Shown in pieces: positions 43,433 through 52,931 of a DNA stretch of 64,000 nucleotides. Origin of the DNA: SB11 sp943370295 (GTDB taxonomy: Bacteria; Bacteroidota; Bacteroidia; UBA8524). The translations under genes were made by a program, and so were the position numbers. Location: assembly GCA_943370295.1 (NCBI GenBank), contig CALRQL020000005.1:124001-188000 (forward strand), in the 5' to 3' direction. How positions within the stretch are numbered: position 1 is the stretch's first letter; each line of letters starts with the position of its first letter. The notes under the pieces were generated by a model. It made no database searches. It had not been told where the DNA came from and saw only the letters and a program-made list of their open reading frames with translations.

Positions 43433-46400
43433 TTACCACTTACCAATTATCTCAAACGCGCCCCAATAATAAGGGTGAGAGAAATTAGTGCTTTGTGCCA
43501 TTGCCATTTGAGATGTTTTAAGTGCTTCAGAAATACCCATTCCGTTTTTAAGGTTTTCATAAAAACCAACCATCAAAACGCTGGTGGCTTCGTCGTGAAC
43601 TTTCCATTGAGGAGCAACTACAGAGCCTACCCCCTTCAACACAAACTCGTTGGCGGGCGTATTCACCCAGCCGTTTATATTTTCGTTGGCAGCCATATCA
43701 CATGCCGATAGCACCATCAGACGAATTCCGCGTAATGTTTTAAACTCCCGTATTTCATTCATTGTAAACTTGCCATCATCGCCCATAAGCGTATTTGGGG
43801 CAAGCACTAAATAACTGTTTTCAAACTTTATAGGATCTAAACGGCCGTGTGTAGCAAAGTGCACTATGGTGTAATTGTTCATTAACAGCTTGGCTTTATC
43901 CTCAGAGGCGCTATCACGCACAAATGTTTTTGAAGGGAATAAGGCCGATATTTCATTCACCTCTTTTTCAGCGTTGCTAAGCGTGTTATCTGCGTTCCCA
44001 AAACACAAGATGCCTTTTACTATTATCTCACCATTGGGTTGGGCTTGATAAATAAACTTAGTGTTGTTGATATAAGTAATGTCATACTTGGTTATCAGAT
44101 ACTGTATTTTTCCATCCTCTAACTTGCCTAATGCCTGTATTGGAAGTGAGTATAAAACACCTGTAGGAACAAGGGCAATGCGCTTTTGCCCTTCTATTAA
44201 GTCAGTGATGGGAGTAATAAACAACTGGTATAATTTATCACTGTTGGCCGCTACTAATTTTGCATCGGTTTTTGAGGTGCTTACCTGAGTATAAAACTCT
44301 TTAACCGCTTTATTCAATTCCTCTTGTTTTATGGCTACTCTGCGGGCATTTAACGTGCTGTTGGTGGCAACAAATATTATCAGTTGGTTTTCGGTAACAA
44401 GGTATTCTATTACCACATCGCCGTCGGGCAAGCTATTGCGGGCATCATCAAGCTGACGGGGGTTTATGGTGCTGCCAAAGTTTTTGTGTTCATCGTCAGA
44501 GTTTTTCATCGCTGAATCGATGAACGTGTTATAATTGGTTTGGCTCACGTCAATTAACCCTTCAAGGCTTTTAATTTTTTCAGCACTCTGTTTTTCTTTG
44601 GGTTTGCTGCGTTCTTTAATTAATTCGGCAAGGTAACCGTCAATTTTCAGCTCCAATTCTTTAGCAGTGGTTTCAGTCTCTGCATCTAATAAATCATTGG
44701 TGCGGGTGGGACCGTTATCGCCCCTTGTTTGCTCCATTAAGCCGGCTATGTTTGATTTTTCCTGATAGTAAAACGCCAAGCTCACCTCGTTTTGACTTAC
44801 CAGTAAATCCACTAAACTCAGGTATATTTTATATTTATCTTTTGCCTTGCTAAAGCTCACCATTTTGTTGCTACGGCCTGCAATGTTGCGTTTAATGCCT
44901 TCAACTACCTCAACTGATTTTTTAAGGTCGGCAACGGCGTTTGTAGTATCGCCCTTTTTAAGGTATAAAGTTGACGAAAGGTACAACGGCTCCCACAGGT
45001 AGTAATTGTTTCCTGTTTGGGTGGCAATTTCGATGGCCTTGTTAAGAAATACCCTTGCAGAGTCGGTTTTGCCTGTTTCTACATATAGCTTACCAATAAG
45101 GGTATTGGCTTCTGAAATGCGGTCTTTTTCACCAATTTCCAGATAGTCTTTATACGAATTAAACAGGTGTGATTTTGCTTCGGGGTATTTCTTCATATTT
45201 AAGAATAAATGCCCCAGTAACAGGTTACCACTGGTTATTTGTCGGCGGTTTTTTTGTTTAATAGCTACTGCAAGCCCTTCTTTTGTCCATCGCTCCGCCT
45301 CAGCCCAAAAACCGTCTTCCAAATAAGTTTCCCCTAAGTTTAATAAGGCAGAAACCAAGAAATCCCCTTCATATTTTATACGGTTCAAATCTTCGAGTAC
45401 CGAGCCGAATATGCGGATAGCACTTGAGTATTCGCCTTGGGCAAAATAAATGGTGCCTATGTTGTTTTTGGCTACCACTTGGTTTATCACATCATCAATA
45501 CTGCGGTAAATACTATCTGCCGTTCGGTAATGCTCAATAGCAGTGTTGTATTGGGTAAGGGCATTGTAAGTGTTGCCCAAAATAAGATAGGCACTGGCTT
45601 GTATATAATCGTTGCGAAGGGTTTTATTAATATCCAGCGATTGATAGGCAAGGTTCTTGGCGCTGTCTGCCTCGCCCACAAGGTTGTAATAGTGGGCAAG
45701 CTCTACAAATCCGTCTGAGGCTAAGTAAAAGTTTTTTCGCTCAAGGGCATCGTTTATTACCGACCAGTATATTTCGCGGGTTTTTGCAAACTCACCTTTC
45801 TCAATATAGTAGCGCCCGATGCGTAGTTTAACCCCTCCGATACCTGAATAGCTTTCTGCTTTGGTGTAAGCATCCAAAGCCAAATCATAATAAGCTTTGG
45901 CGTTATCGAGTTTGCCTTGTTGCGTATTTATATACCCTAGGTTTTCCCATACCCACGCAAGGTTTATATAGCTGTTGCTTATTTTGGCATAGTTAAGACC
46001 ATTGTTCAGCAGCTTTTCGGCCTCAACTCCGTTTCCTTCGCTGTCGTAGGCAATCAAACCCAGCAATACCTGGGTGTTCATCATGCCCCCGTTATCTTCA
46101 ATTTTGGTGTAGGTAACATTGGCTTTGCTCATGTAGTTTTTTGCCTGCACAAACGACTTCATATTGTAGTAGGCCATGCCTATGTTATAATTGCCATTGG
46201 CAACGCCCAAATCGTTTTGTATGCTTGCATATATCTGCTGTGCACGTTTGTAGTAATAAATGGCCAAATCATAGTTTTTCATTTTGAGGTACAAATCGCC
46301 GAAAAGCACCTTCAAAGCGGCCAGTTTATCAGTAGTATCGTTGTTGGCAATGTAGTTTTCCTCAGCCTTGAAGTAATAGCTAACAGAACTGTCTAAGTTT

Positions 46401-48487
46401 CCGTTTTCCTTCCACAAATCACCGATTTTTTCATACGAGTAAGCAATGCCCACAATATCGTTTGCCTCGGCATTTAGGCTAACGGCTTCGCGATGGGCAA
46501 TGATTGCAGTATCATAAGTGCCTAAGTTCCAATAGGCCTGCCCGATGTTTGATTTTGAGAAACCTGCCCCCGATTTATCATCCAACCCTAATTTAATTTC
46601 ATAGGCTTTTTGGTAATAAACAATGGCCTCGCGGTATTTACCCATTTTAAAATAGGAGTCGGCAATATCATCGTTAAGGGTGGCATACTTCTTCTGGTTT
46701 CCGTCTTCTAAGAACAACTGCATCGATTGGCTGTATTTATCAACCGCTTGCTGATATAAGCCTTTTTGTTTGCTTACATAAGCCATGTTGCGGTAAATAG
46801 TAGCCCTATCAGTTTTTGAACCGCCTATACGGTCTAGTATTTTTTCGGCTTCATCGTAAGCCTTTAGGGCATTATCGTAATCACCTTTCTGCGATACATT
46901 GTAGCCCTTATCCCAAAGTATGTATGCAAGCAGTTCGTTTTCTTCATACGAGCCGCCTTTGCCTATTTTTTTGCGTAATTTTTGTTGGGCAATGTCAAAG
47001 TATTGCTCGGCTTGCTTATAGCGTGCCCAATCCCCATAAATATCGGCCATTTTATAGATGGAGCGGATGTGTTCTATGGTGTCTTTAAGCAGCAGGTATA
47101 GTTTTGAGGCCGAATCATAGCTTGCTATAGCTTGTTCATACATGTTTTGCTCACCCAACACGGTGCCTTTTTTATACAAGCCGTGCACCATTATTTTTTT
47201 GTTATTAAAAAAGCTACCGGCTTCAAAAACTAAATCAAGGGTTTTTAATGCAGAATTAAAGTCTTGTTTATCGGCATAAGCAGTTGCTTTTTCAGCCCAT
47301 TTTTCATAAAAATCGTCGATAAGGTCGGTTTTATTAAATTCAAAAATCTGTACCCGTCGCAAAGGGTCATTTTCAACCAACAAACTATCAAGTATTACAT
47401 ACGGGGTAGAGGGTGAATTGTTGAGCAGCCATGTGGCATACGTTTCGTTTACTTTGTAGTCCTTGCCCATGTATTTGCGGGGGAAGTAGGCTACAAACTC
47501 TAAATAATCTTCAATATCAGCAGTGTCGGGCTCTAAAAACAAATCGTGTATGGATTTACCTTGATTCTGGCCTTTTACGGCAGGGTTCACAAAAATATCC
47601 CCTTCGCGGGTAAATTCTTCGGTATCAAACACTTGATCGGCCATTAGTAACAATAGCAACTCTTTAAATTCTTTACTGTCGTAATGGATAATGTAACGAG
47701 GGTTTAGCATCCGATCACGATTGTTGTCTCTAAAAGACACGTCTTTTGAAAGCAGTTCGTAAATAATGGTTTCTTCTTTAAATTTACTGAATATGCGGGT
47801 TTCAATAATGTCACCTTCTTTTACCCAATTATAAGTATCGGTTGAGTCGTAAATATCCACTTCAACTTCTGCGCTCCATGGGCCAATTTCTACTACTTCG
47901 CCTTTGCCTAACTGAAATAGTCGCTCGGGGATGCTATCCGGCAACGGCGCGCTTATGGGGAATGCCACTGCTCCCATTATCAAGCCGTCGTTTAGCCCGG
48001 CGTTTATACGCAGCCTGAACGTTGTGCCTTTTCGCCATAAAACCTCTTCTACCCTAAAAAGAAATGTTTTTCGGTAATCTTTATCTGAGTATTCAAAGTA
48101 CACCTTGTCGGTTGCTTCCATCATGGTGTAGCATATGTCAACAAAATCAAAGAACGATTTAGCAAACTTTGCTGAACCGTTTTTGTCCATCCATTTTATT
48201 CCTTTATTGTAAACTTCGATAGACTGTTTGTAATTGCCTTGCCTAAACTCGCAAAACGCTTTTGTTATATACGAAACCAGCACTTTGCTGCTGCGCGGGG
48301 CTTGAAAACCAAGCTCTACCTCAAGGTGCAAGTCGGCATATTTGCAAGCAGTATCATAAATTTCATCGCTGAAGGCTTGTTCTGAAAGTTGGTAATATTT
48401 ATCTGCCAACGGGTATTTAAGGCTGTCTTGCGCATTGGCTATAACAAAACAGACTGAAAAAAACAGAGTAAAAAGGAGTTTTCTCAT
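43433..48487 (-). CDS. Secreted TPR-CHAT caspase-like protein
   Basis: 1684 residues from ATG 48487 (MRKLLFTLFFSVCFVIANAQ signal peptide; the frame opens at 48562 but the prefix has no signal). Residues about 25-400 are a unique region. About 420-1260 are many TPR repeats (YYQKAYEIK, YDTAIIAHREAV, YYKRAQQIY, AKAYYDLALDAY, YNTAIEHYRTAD). A linker leads to a CHAT domain from about 1350 with the catalytic pair His1547 (HFATHG) and Cys1596 (LSACD) intact. CHAT domains are caspase-like cysteine proteases. Export to the periplasm or surface makes the target unknown. The kinase-like and receiver genes follow on the same strand. Confidence 0.87.
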   Translation of the reverse strand: MRKLLFTLFFSVCFVIANAQDSLKYPLADKYYQLSEQAFSDEIYDTACKYADLHLEVELGFQAPRSSKVLVSYITKAFCEFRQGNYKQSIEVYNKGIKWMDKNGSAKFAKSFFDFVDICYTMMEATDKVYFEYSDKDYRKTFLFRVEEVLWRKGTTFRLRINAGLNDGLIMGAVAFPISAPLPDSIPERLFQLGKGEVVEIGPWSAEVEVDIYDSTDTYNWVKEGDIIETRIFSKFKEETIIYELLSKDVSFRDNNRDRMLNPRYIIHYDSKEFKELLLLLMADQVFDTEEFTREGDIFVNPAVKGQNQGKSIHDLFLEPDTADIEDYLEFVAYFPRKYMGKDYKVNETYATWLLNNSPSTPYVILDSLLVENDPLRRVQIFEFNKTDLIDDFYEKWAEKATAYADKQDFNSALKTLDLVFEAGSFFNNKKIMVHGLYKKGTVLGEQNMYEQAIASYDSASKLYLLLKDTIEHIRSIYKMADIYGDWARYKQAEQYFDIAQQKLRKKIGKGGSYEENELLAYILWDKGYNVSQKGDYDNALKAYDEAEKILDRIGGSKTDRATIYRNMAYVSKQKGLYQQAVDKYSQSMQLFLEDGNQKKYATLNDDIADSYFKMGKYREAIVYYQKAYEIKLGLDDKSGAGFSKSNIGQAYWNLGTYDTAIIAHREAVSLNAEANDIVGIAYSYEKIGDLWKENGNLDSSVSYYFKAEENYIANNDTTDKLAALKVLFGDLYLKMKNYDLAIYYYKRAQQIYASIQNDLGVANGNYNIGMAYYNMKSFVQAKNYMSKANVTYTKIEDNGGMMNTQVLLGLIAYDSEGNGVEAEKLLNNGLNYAKISNSYINLAWVWENLGYINTQQGKLDNAKAYYDLALDAYTKAESYSGIGGVKLRIGRYYIEKGEFAKTREIYWSVINDALERKNFYLASDGFVELAHYYNLVGEADSAKNLAYQSLDINKTLRNDYIQASAYLILGNTYNALTQYNTAIEHYRTADSIYRSIDDVINQVVAKNNIGTIYFAQGEYSSAIRIFGSVLEDLNRIKYEGDFLVSALLNLGETYLEDGFWAEAERWTKEGLAVAIKQKNRRQITSGNLLLGHLFLNMKKYPEAKSHLFNSYKDYLEIGEKDRISEANTLIGKLYVETGKTDSARVFLNKAIEIATQTGNNYYLWEPLYLSSTLYLKKGDTTNAVADLKKSVEVVEGIKRNIAGRSNKMVSFSKAKDKYKIYLSLVDLLVSQNEVSLAFYYQEKSNIAGLMEQTRGDNGPTRTNDLLDAETETTAKELELKIDGYLAELIKERSKPKEKQSAEKIKSLEGLIDVSQTNYNTFIDSAMKNSDDEHKNFGSTINPRQLDDARNSLPDGDVVIEYLVTENQLIIFVATNSTLNARRVAIKQEELNKAVKEFYTQVSTSKTDAKLVAANSDKLYQLFITPITDLIEGQKRIALVPTGVLYSLPIQALGKLEDGKIQYLITKYDITYINNTKFIYQAQPNGEIIVKGILCFGNADNTLSNAEKEVNEISALFPSKTFVRDSASEDKAKLLMNNYTIVHFATHGRLDPIKFENSYLVLAPNTLMGDDGKFTMNEIREFKTLRGIRLMVLSACDMAANENINGWVNTPANEFVLKGVGSVVAPQWKVHDEATSVLMVGFYENLKNGMGISEALKTSQMAMAQSTNFSHPYYWGAFEIIGKW

Positions 48488-48502
48488 AGCGGTGTAGGTT
48501 AT

Positions 48503-48510
48503 CAAAAATA
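48503..48510 (-). promoter_or_regulatory. -7 element TATTTTTG of the TPR-CHAT gene
   Basis: An exact TAnnTTTG on the minus strand 15 nt before ATG 48487, which supports that start over the longer frame. Confidence 0.45.
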
Positions 48511-48629
48511 ATATTCCTTTTGGTGTAAAGGGTATCTTATTAATTAAATAAGTAGCGAACAAGTAAACGGAGGGGCCAAAATAGAGACGGGGATAGTGTT
48601 TATACGTTGATAGCGCTTTGAGTATTCTA

Positions 48630-49060
48630 CAAATAGCGACAGGTCTACGTACCTGTCGCTACCCTGTCATTCCCAACTTGATTGGGAATCTCGCTTCTTG
48701 ACAACGTCAAAAACCATCGGGAATAAATCCCGATGCTATTGATAGAAGGTTGGGCTCTCTATCCATAGCGGCAGGTCTATGCACCTGCCTCCTCCCCGTC
48801 ATTCCCAACGTGATTGGGAATCTCATGTTTCAATCACCCCCAAACCATCGGGAATAAATCCCGATGCTATTGATAGACGGTTGGGCACTCTATCCATAGC
48901 GGCAGGTCTATGTACCTGCCTCCTCCCCGTCATTCCCAACTTGATTGGGAATCTCATGTTTCAATCACGCCCCAACCATCGGGAATAAATCCCGATGCTA
49001 TGGATAGCAGGTTGGGCACTTTATCCATAGCGGCAGGTCTGCGTACCTGTCGCCAAAAAT
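48630..49060. repeat. 131-bp tandem repeat, three units plus a partial
   Basis: The word catcgggaataaatcccgat begins at 48715, 48846 and 48977, an exact 131-bp period. Each unit holds three hairpins in order: atcggga/tcccgat, gcaggt/acctgc and attccca/tgggaat. A partial unit precedes the first and the last is cut short. The same hairpins occur singly across the window. Two plus-strand frames of 61-69 codons here are built from the repeat and are not genes. Confidence 0.85.
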
Positions 49061-49136
49061 TCCGACACCCCTTCCGCAAACGTATTTTTATTTAGGTGTG
49101 ACACGCGGGACGATCTTTTTTAACTACTAAATAACT

Positions 49137-49188
49137 GACTGTAAGCAAACTACAGTCGAAAAATTGTCCCACACTAATGGGACAATTT
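49137..49188. promoter_or_regulatory. Two adjacent inverted repeats
   Basis: gactgta-N7-tacagtc (49137-49157) is followed by a perfect 11-bp arm repeat, aaattgtccca-cactaa-tgggacaattt (49161-49188), with another gggaca copy just after. There is no T-run for a terminator. The tight pair could be an operator or the end of a mobile element. The remaining bases up to 49301 show nothing else. Confidence 0.4.
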
Positions 49189-49301
49189 GGGACACTTTTA
49201 CATAAAAGTTACGGTGTTACCTTGTTATTGGGTTATGCTGTTATTTTTGTTACGCACCGCACAAGGGCTTGCGGAGTTTTACTTACAAATACATTTTTAG
49301 T

Positions 49302-49436
49302 ATGCTCAAAGAACTTGATTGGATAAGTAGTAATTGGAAAATAGGTATTAATGGGGAAGTCCTGAGAAATCGGGACTTCCATAGCTTTTTATACGCAGCT
49401 GATAATTTGGGGCACAGTCCTATTTATGCATCATGA
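49302..49436 (+). CDS. Possible 44-residue ORF, toxin-locus fragment
   Basis: ATG 49302 to TGA 49434, beginning MLKELDWISSNWK and ending AADNLGHSPIYAS. The last 30 bp recur, with a one-base shift, at 49830-49861, where the reading DNLKHDPIF is preserved out of frame. It contains an 8-bp hairpin (49355-49380) and overlaps the 3' end of the minus-strand gene at 49424. It may be a residue of a longer gene rather than a working one. Confidence 0.25.
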   Translation: MLKELDWISSNWKIGINGEVLRNRDFHSFLYAADNLGHSPIYAS

Positions 49437-49750
49437 ATACCGTAACTTAATAATTGTTTCGCAATCAAACTGTTAGGTAAAGATCTTTTCTCAATACTAG
49501 TCGAATCTTCAATAACATCTAAGAAATAATAAAAATCAAAGAGATTAAAATATTTCACTTCTTTATACAAGTATTCTATTTTGCCCTCGGTTTTCTCAAT
49601 CTCAAAAAACATCAAGTCTTTATCAATATCAAATGGTTTCTCCATATAAACCTCAACAACTTCTGAGTCAGTATCTAAAGAATTTGACTTGCAGAACTCC
49701 TCATAAGTCCCTCCGTTTCTGAAATAATTAACTAAATCTACGAGTTTCAT
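49424..49750 (-). CDS. Small acidic immunity-like protein, unknown
   Basis: 108 residues, AT-rich and acidic. It starts MKLVDLVNYFRNGGTYEEFCKSNS and has a hydrophobic aromatic core (YFNLFDFYYFLDVIEDS). No signature is certain. Size, acidity and setting (orphan, AT-rich, beside similar fragments) are typical of immunity proteins of polymorphic toxin systems, which is an inference. The sequence at its 3' end repeats at the end of the next gene upstream. Confidence 0.45.
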   Translation of the reverse strand: MKLVDLVNYFRNGGTYEEFCKSNSLDTDSEVVEVYMEKPFDIDKDLMFFEIEKTEGKIEYLYKEVKYFNLFDFYYFLDVIEDSTSIEKRSLPNSLIAKQLLSYGIHDA

Positions 49751-49853
49751 ATGTTTTAAATTTTACTTGTCCGAAAGAGAGAAGCCTTCAACACCACCCG
49801 CCCTCGCAAGTCTGTAGCGGGTAATGTGTAGCTGGATAATTTGAAACACGATC

Positions 49854-50438
49854 CTATTTTTGACTACTACCAACACTGCCTCTAATTTGGGACAAGATCT
49901 GTCTCACACCACTTTTCTCAACTTTAATAGGTTTATAGGACGCAGTGCTTTCAATTAAATTCGGCGAACAGCCTATATAACATAATCCCGCTTTTATTTT
50001 ATGATTAGCCAAAGAAAATTCAAAAAAGATCTTAACGTTATTTGACGTAACAAAATAATAATTACTAAACTCTCCGCTTAATTCATCAACATTATTATCG
50101 AGTATTGTTTCTAATATTACTTCGGGTTCAGACAAAAAAAGAGAATAATCCGAAAATAATTGTCTAATAAAAAATTGTGAGCTAGAAAATCCGTGGCCTT
50201 TTATATGATAATCATAATGTTTAAGATGAAAGTTATATAATATACCCTCATCATTAAAATAAAATTGAAGATCTGGTTTATCGTCATTGTAGTAGCCTAA
50301 AAAACTCACATTCATAGGTTCATAATAATCAAATGCCCATAAAGCAGCTTCAACCTCTTCTTTCTTTTGGCCTAAAATAATAGACCCAATATTGCCATAA
50401 AGTAGAAAATCCTTAAACCTGAAATTTAACTGTTCCAT
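49854..50438 (-). CDS. Immunity-like protein, unknown
   Basis: 194 residues, AT-rich (MEQLNFRFKDFLLYGNIGSIILGQKKEEV at the start). It is beta-rich with YFNDEGILYNFHLKHYDYHIKG and no known motif. It starts 3 bp after the stop of a basic tail-like frame (50442-50546), as immunity genes do after toxin genes. After its stop a second frame stays open to 49770 and reads protein-like (ITRYRLARAGGVEGFSLSDK), so a frameshift may have shortened the gene or joined two pieces. Confidence 0.45.
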   Translation of the reverse strand: MEQLNFRFKDFLLYGNIGSIILGQKKEEVEAALWAFDYYEPMNVSFLGYYNDDKPDLQFYFNDEGILYNFHLKHYDYHIKGHGFSSSQFFIRQLFSDYSLFLSEPEVILETILDNNVDELSGEFSNYYFVTSNNVKIFFEFSLANHKIKAGLCYIGCSPNLIESTASYKPIKVEKSGVRQILSQIRGSVGSSQK

Positions 50439-50441
50439 TAT

Positions 50442-50546
50442 TTAAGCGCTTCTATTATTACCTTCTCCCTTTTTTATTCTTCGCGTATAATCTTTACGTT
50501 TTAAAGGAGCCTTTGCAGCTTGCCCCTCTTTTTTAAACTGTTGGTT
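50442..50546 (-). pseudogene. Basic C-terminal fragment of a possible toxin gene
   Basis: A 34-codon frame without its own start, between an in-frame stop at 50547-50549 and TAA at 50442-50444. It reads NQQFKKEGQAAKAPLKRKDY then TRRIKKGEGNN. It is strongly basic and ends 3 bp before the ATG of the immunity-like gene. The tight junction suggests the end of a toxin gene whose body has been lost. The 50550-50649 stretch shows only another short open frame ending YTKLV. Confidence 0.3.
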
Positions 50547-50649
50547 TTATACCATTACACCAACTTTGTGTAAAGCATCAGCAAATCATCATTGTAATTA
50601 ACTAATTATCAATTGTTATCTATTCTTTAAACAAAATACTCCACAGCCA

Positions 50650-52803
50650 TCACTTTTCTCCGTCAGCATCCCGCTTAAATATTTTAGTAATTGATTTTGC
50701 CCCTTGGGTAATTTGGTTCATACCCTTCTCAATCAGTGCACCGTCGTAATCCGTAGAAAACTCGCTAAATTCCTCGTGGGCGTTTACTTCAGGATGTACC
50801 AGCACAAAACTGTAGTCTGTAAAATGTTTGGCCATTTTTTGCGGAATACTGTTTTGCTGGCTTTGGAACGAAACGCCCCCTTTGCGCGGTAAAATCACCA
50901 TCATCAAATCATTAGGTTCAATATCCCTCGATAAGATTAAGAAATCATCCCAATCACTAAACTCTTTGTACTCAACGGCCGCAGTAAACTTATTTTTAGC
51001 AATGTATTGCTGCATAGCATCGCGGGTATTGGGTGTGGCGTACAACGTGCAGCTTAAACTAAGCCTTTCGGCCAATAGTAAAACACTGCCGGGCCATTTA
51101 TCAAACCCGTATTCCTTCTCCACATACGGGGGACATATCAGCACAATTTTACGGTGAATATTAAGCGGCAAAGGTAAGTTGCATACAAAAACGGTTTGGT
51201 GCGTTTGCTCCACAATGTTTTGCATGGTTTTGCCAAACAAAATATCCGTCCAGTTTTTGCGCTGCGAAAAGCCCACCACCACCTCGGTAGCAAACATTTC
51301 TTTTGATACCCGCTTAATACCGCTGGGCACATTTTGGTCAATAGTAGTAATCACCTCTGCTTTTTGGTCAGCTGCCGCCGCATGGGTCAGTGCTTTTTCA
51401 AGCATTTTTTGCGCCTCAATCAGCTTGGTTTGTGAGGAGGCATCGTCCTCTACAACAGATAAACACATTACGGGGAAATGGTTCTTCGGTTTCTTAATCG
51501 TAATGGCAAAATCCACCAGTTTCTCCATCAACGCCGGATTAGATATCGGCACCAGTATTTTTTGTTCGTTACCGTTTACCTTATCCACGTCAAGAGTTTC
51601 CTCGGCCAAGGCTACCTTCTTCGCAGTATTTTCAGTAACAAACGAAGCCACAAGGCAGGTAAACAAAATCAGTATAATGGTACCGTTCAGTATGTTTTCG
51701 TCAATAATATTCATGCGGTAACCCACCAAAATCACCGCTAATGTAGCGGCAGCGTGTGCACTGCTTAGCCCGAAAATCAGGTTACGAAACGATGGTGGGT
51801 ATTTCAAAATCAACGCAGTAGTCCAAGCCGCCAGCCATTTTCCGCCCAATGCCACGCCTGTAAGCGTAAACGCCACAATAAGTGCCTGCGGACCGTTGGT
51901 AAGCACGCTCACGTCTATCAACATCCCTACACTTATCAAAAAGAAAGGGATAAATAGTGAGTTGCCTACAAACTCGATACGGTTCATGAGTGAGGATGTG
52001 TGCGGGATAAGTTTATTTAGCGACAGTCCGGCGGCAAACGCCCCGATAATAGGTTCAAGTCCGGCCAGCTCGGCCATAAATGCGCAAAAGAACACTACCG
52101 AGAGTACAAAAATGAAATGCGAGTTTTTTTCGCCTTCCAGTTTCCTGAAAAACCATGCTGAAAAGCGGGGGATAACAACCACTACCACAAATAAAAACAC
52201 AGCAATAGATATACCCAGCCGCGCCCAAAACTCATTGGTAAGCACCCCTTGTGCTGAGGCTGAAATAACAGCCAGTATTATCAGTACGGCGGTATCGGTT
52301 AGTATGGTGCCGCCCACAGTTATAGCTACTGCTTGGTTTTTTTGTATGCCCATGCGGCTTACAATGGGGTAGGCCACCAGTGTATGTGTAGCAAACATAC
52401 TGGCCGTAAGCAAGCTGGTATTAAAGCTATAACCCAGCAAATACATACAAACGGGCAAACCAATGGCCAAAGGCAGCACAAACGTTAAGAAACCAAAAAC
52501 AAAACTCTTGTATTTGTTTTTGGCAAACTCTTTCAAATCCAGCTCAAGGCCGGCAATAAACATAATATACAGCAAGCCGATGGTTGAGAAAAGATTAACG
52601 GCAGAGTCTTTTTCGATAAGAAAAAACCCGTGCGGCCCTATGGCAACTCCGGCAATAATCAACCCGATAATGCTGGGTATTTTAAACCTTCGCAGAATAA
52701 TGGGCGATAATAAAATGATAAATAATATAACAGAAAATATCAGCACCGAGTTGTGAAACGGTGTCTGAAATTCATGCGACAGTTTATTTAGGAATTCATT
52801 CAT
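50650..52803 (-). CDS. Cation:proton antiporter (CPA2/Kef type) with C-terminal USP-like domain
   Basis: 717 residues. About 12 membrane spans in residues 15-400 include the CPA2 hallmarks IPSIIGLIIAGVAIGPHGFF, LELDLKEF, and THTLVAYPIVSRMG with GGTILTDTAVLIILA (the ion-binding aspartate in TDT). Residues about 420-717 form a cytoplasmic region with two universal-stress-like halves (KILVPISNPALMEKLVDFAI, then EVVVGFSQRKNWTD). It exchanges Na+ or K+ for H+ at the inner membrane. It stands alone between the immunity-like patch and an outer-membrane protein. Confidence 0.88.
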   Translation of the reverse strand: MNEFLNKLSHEFQTPFHNSVLIFSVILFIILLSPIILRRFKIPSIIGLIIAGVAIGPHGFFLIEKDSAVNLFSTIGLLYIMFIAGLELDLKEFAKNKYKSFVFGFLTFVLPLAIGLPVCMYLLGYSFNTSLLTASMFATHTLVAYPIVSRMGIQKNQAVAITVGGTILTDTAVLIILAVISASAQGVLTNEFWARLGISIAVFLFVVVVVIPRFSAWFFRKLEGEKNSHFIFVLSVVFFCAFMAELAGLEPIIGAFAAGLSLNKLIPHTSSLMNRIEFVGNSLFIPFFLISVGMLIDVSVLTNGPQALIVAFTLTGVALGGKWLAAWTTALILKYPPSFRNLIFGLSSAHAAATLAVILVGYRMNIIDENILNGTIILILFTCLVASFVTENTAKKVALAEETLDVDKVNGNEQKILVPISNPALMEKLVDFAITIKKPKNHFPVMCLSVVEDDASSQTKLIEAQKMLEKALTHAAAADQKAEVITTIDQNVPSGIKRVSKEMFATEVVVGFSQRKNWTDILFGKTMQNIVEQTHQTVFVCNLPLPLNIHRKIVLICPPYVEKEYGFDKWPGSVLLLAERLSLSCTLYATPNTRDAMQQYIAKNKFTAAVEYKEFSDWDDFLILSRDIEPNDLMMVILPRKGGVSFQSQQNSIPQKMAKHFTDYSFVLVHPEVNAHEEFSEFSTDYDGALIEKGMNQITQGAKSITKIFKRDADGEK

Positions 52804-52931
52804 AGGCAGCTACCTCAATATAGCAATAATTGGGCAAAAAACCGTGCTTTTTGTATTAAGGTGCACAGATTGACAGCACATTATGCTTTTAGCCCCTTGT
52901 TTTATAGCCCGTTACGGCAACTGAAATTCTT

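Noticed and set aside
43433..48487. Craspase-type TPR-CHAT of type III-E CRISPR
   Set aside because: The protein has a signal peptide and a much longer TPR region, and no gRAMP or other CRISPR gene is present.
48630..49060. CRISPR-like array
   Set aside because: The whole 131-bp unit repeats, hairpins included. There are no unique spacers and no cas genes.
48779..49095. Plus-strand frames of 61-69 codons in the tandem array
   Set aside because: They repeat with the 131-bp unit (which is not a multiple of three) and translate hairpin sequence, so they are not genes.
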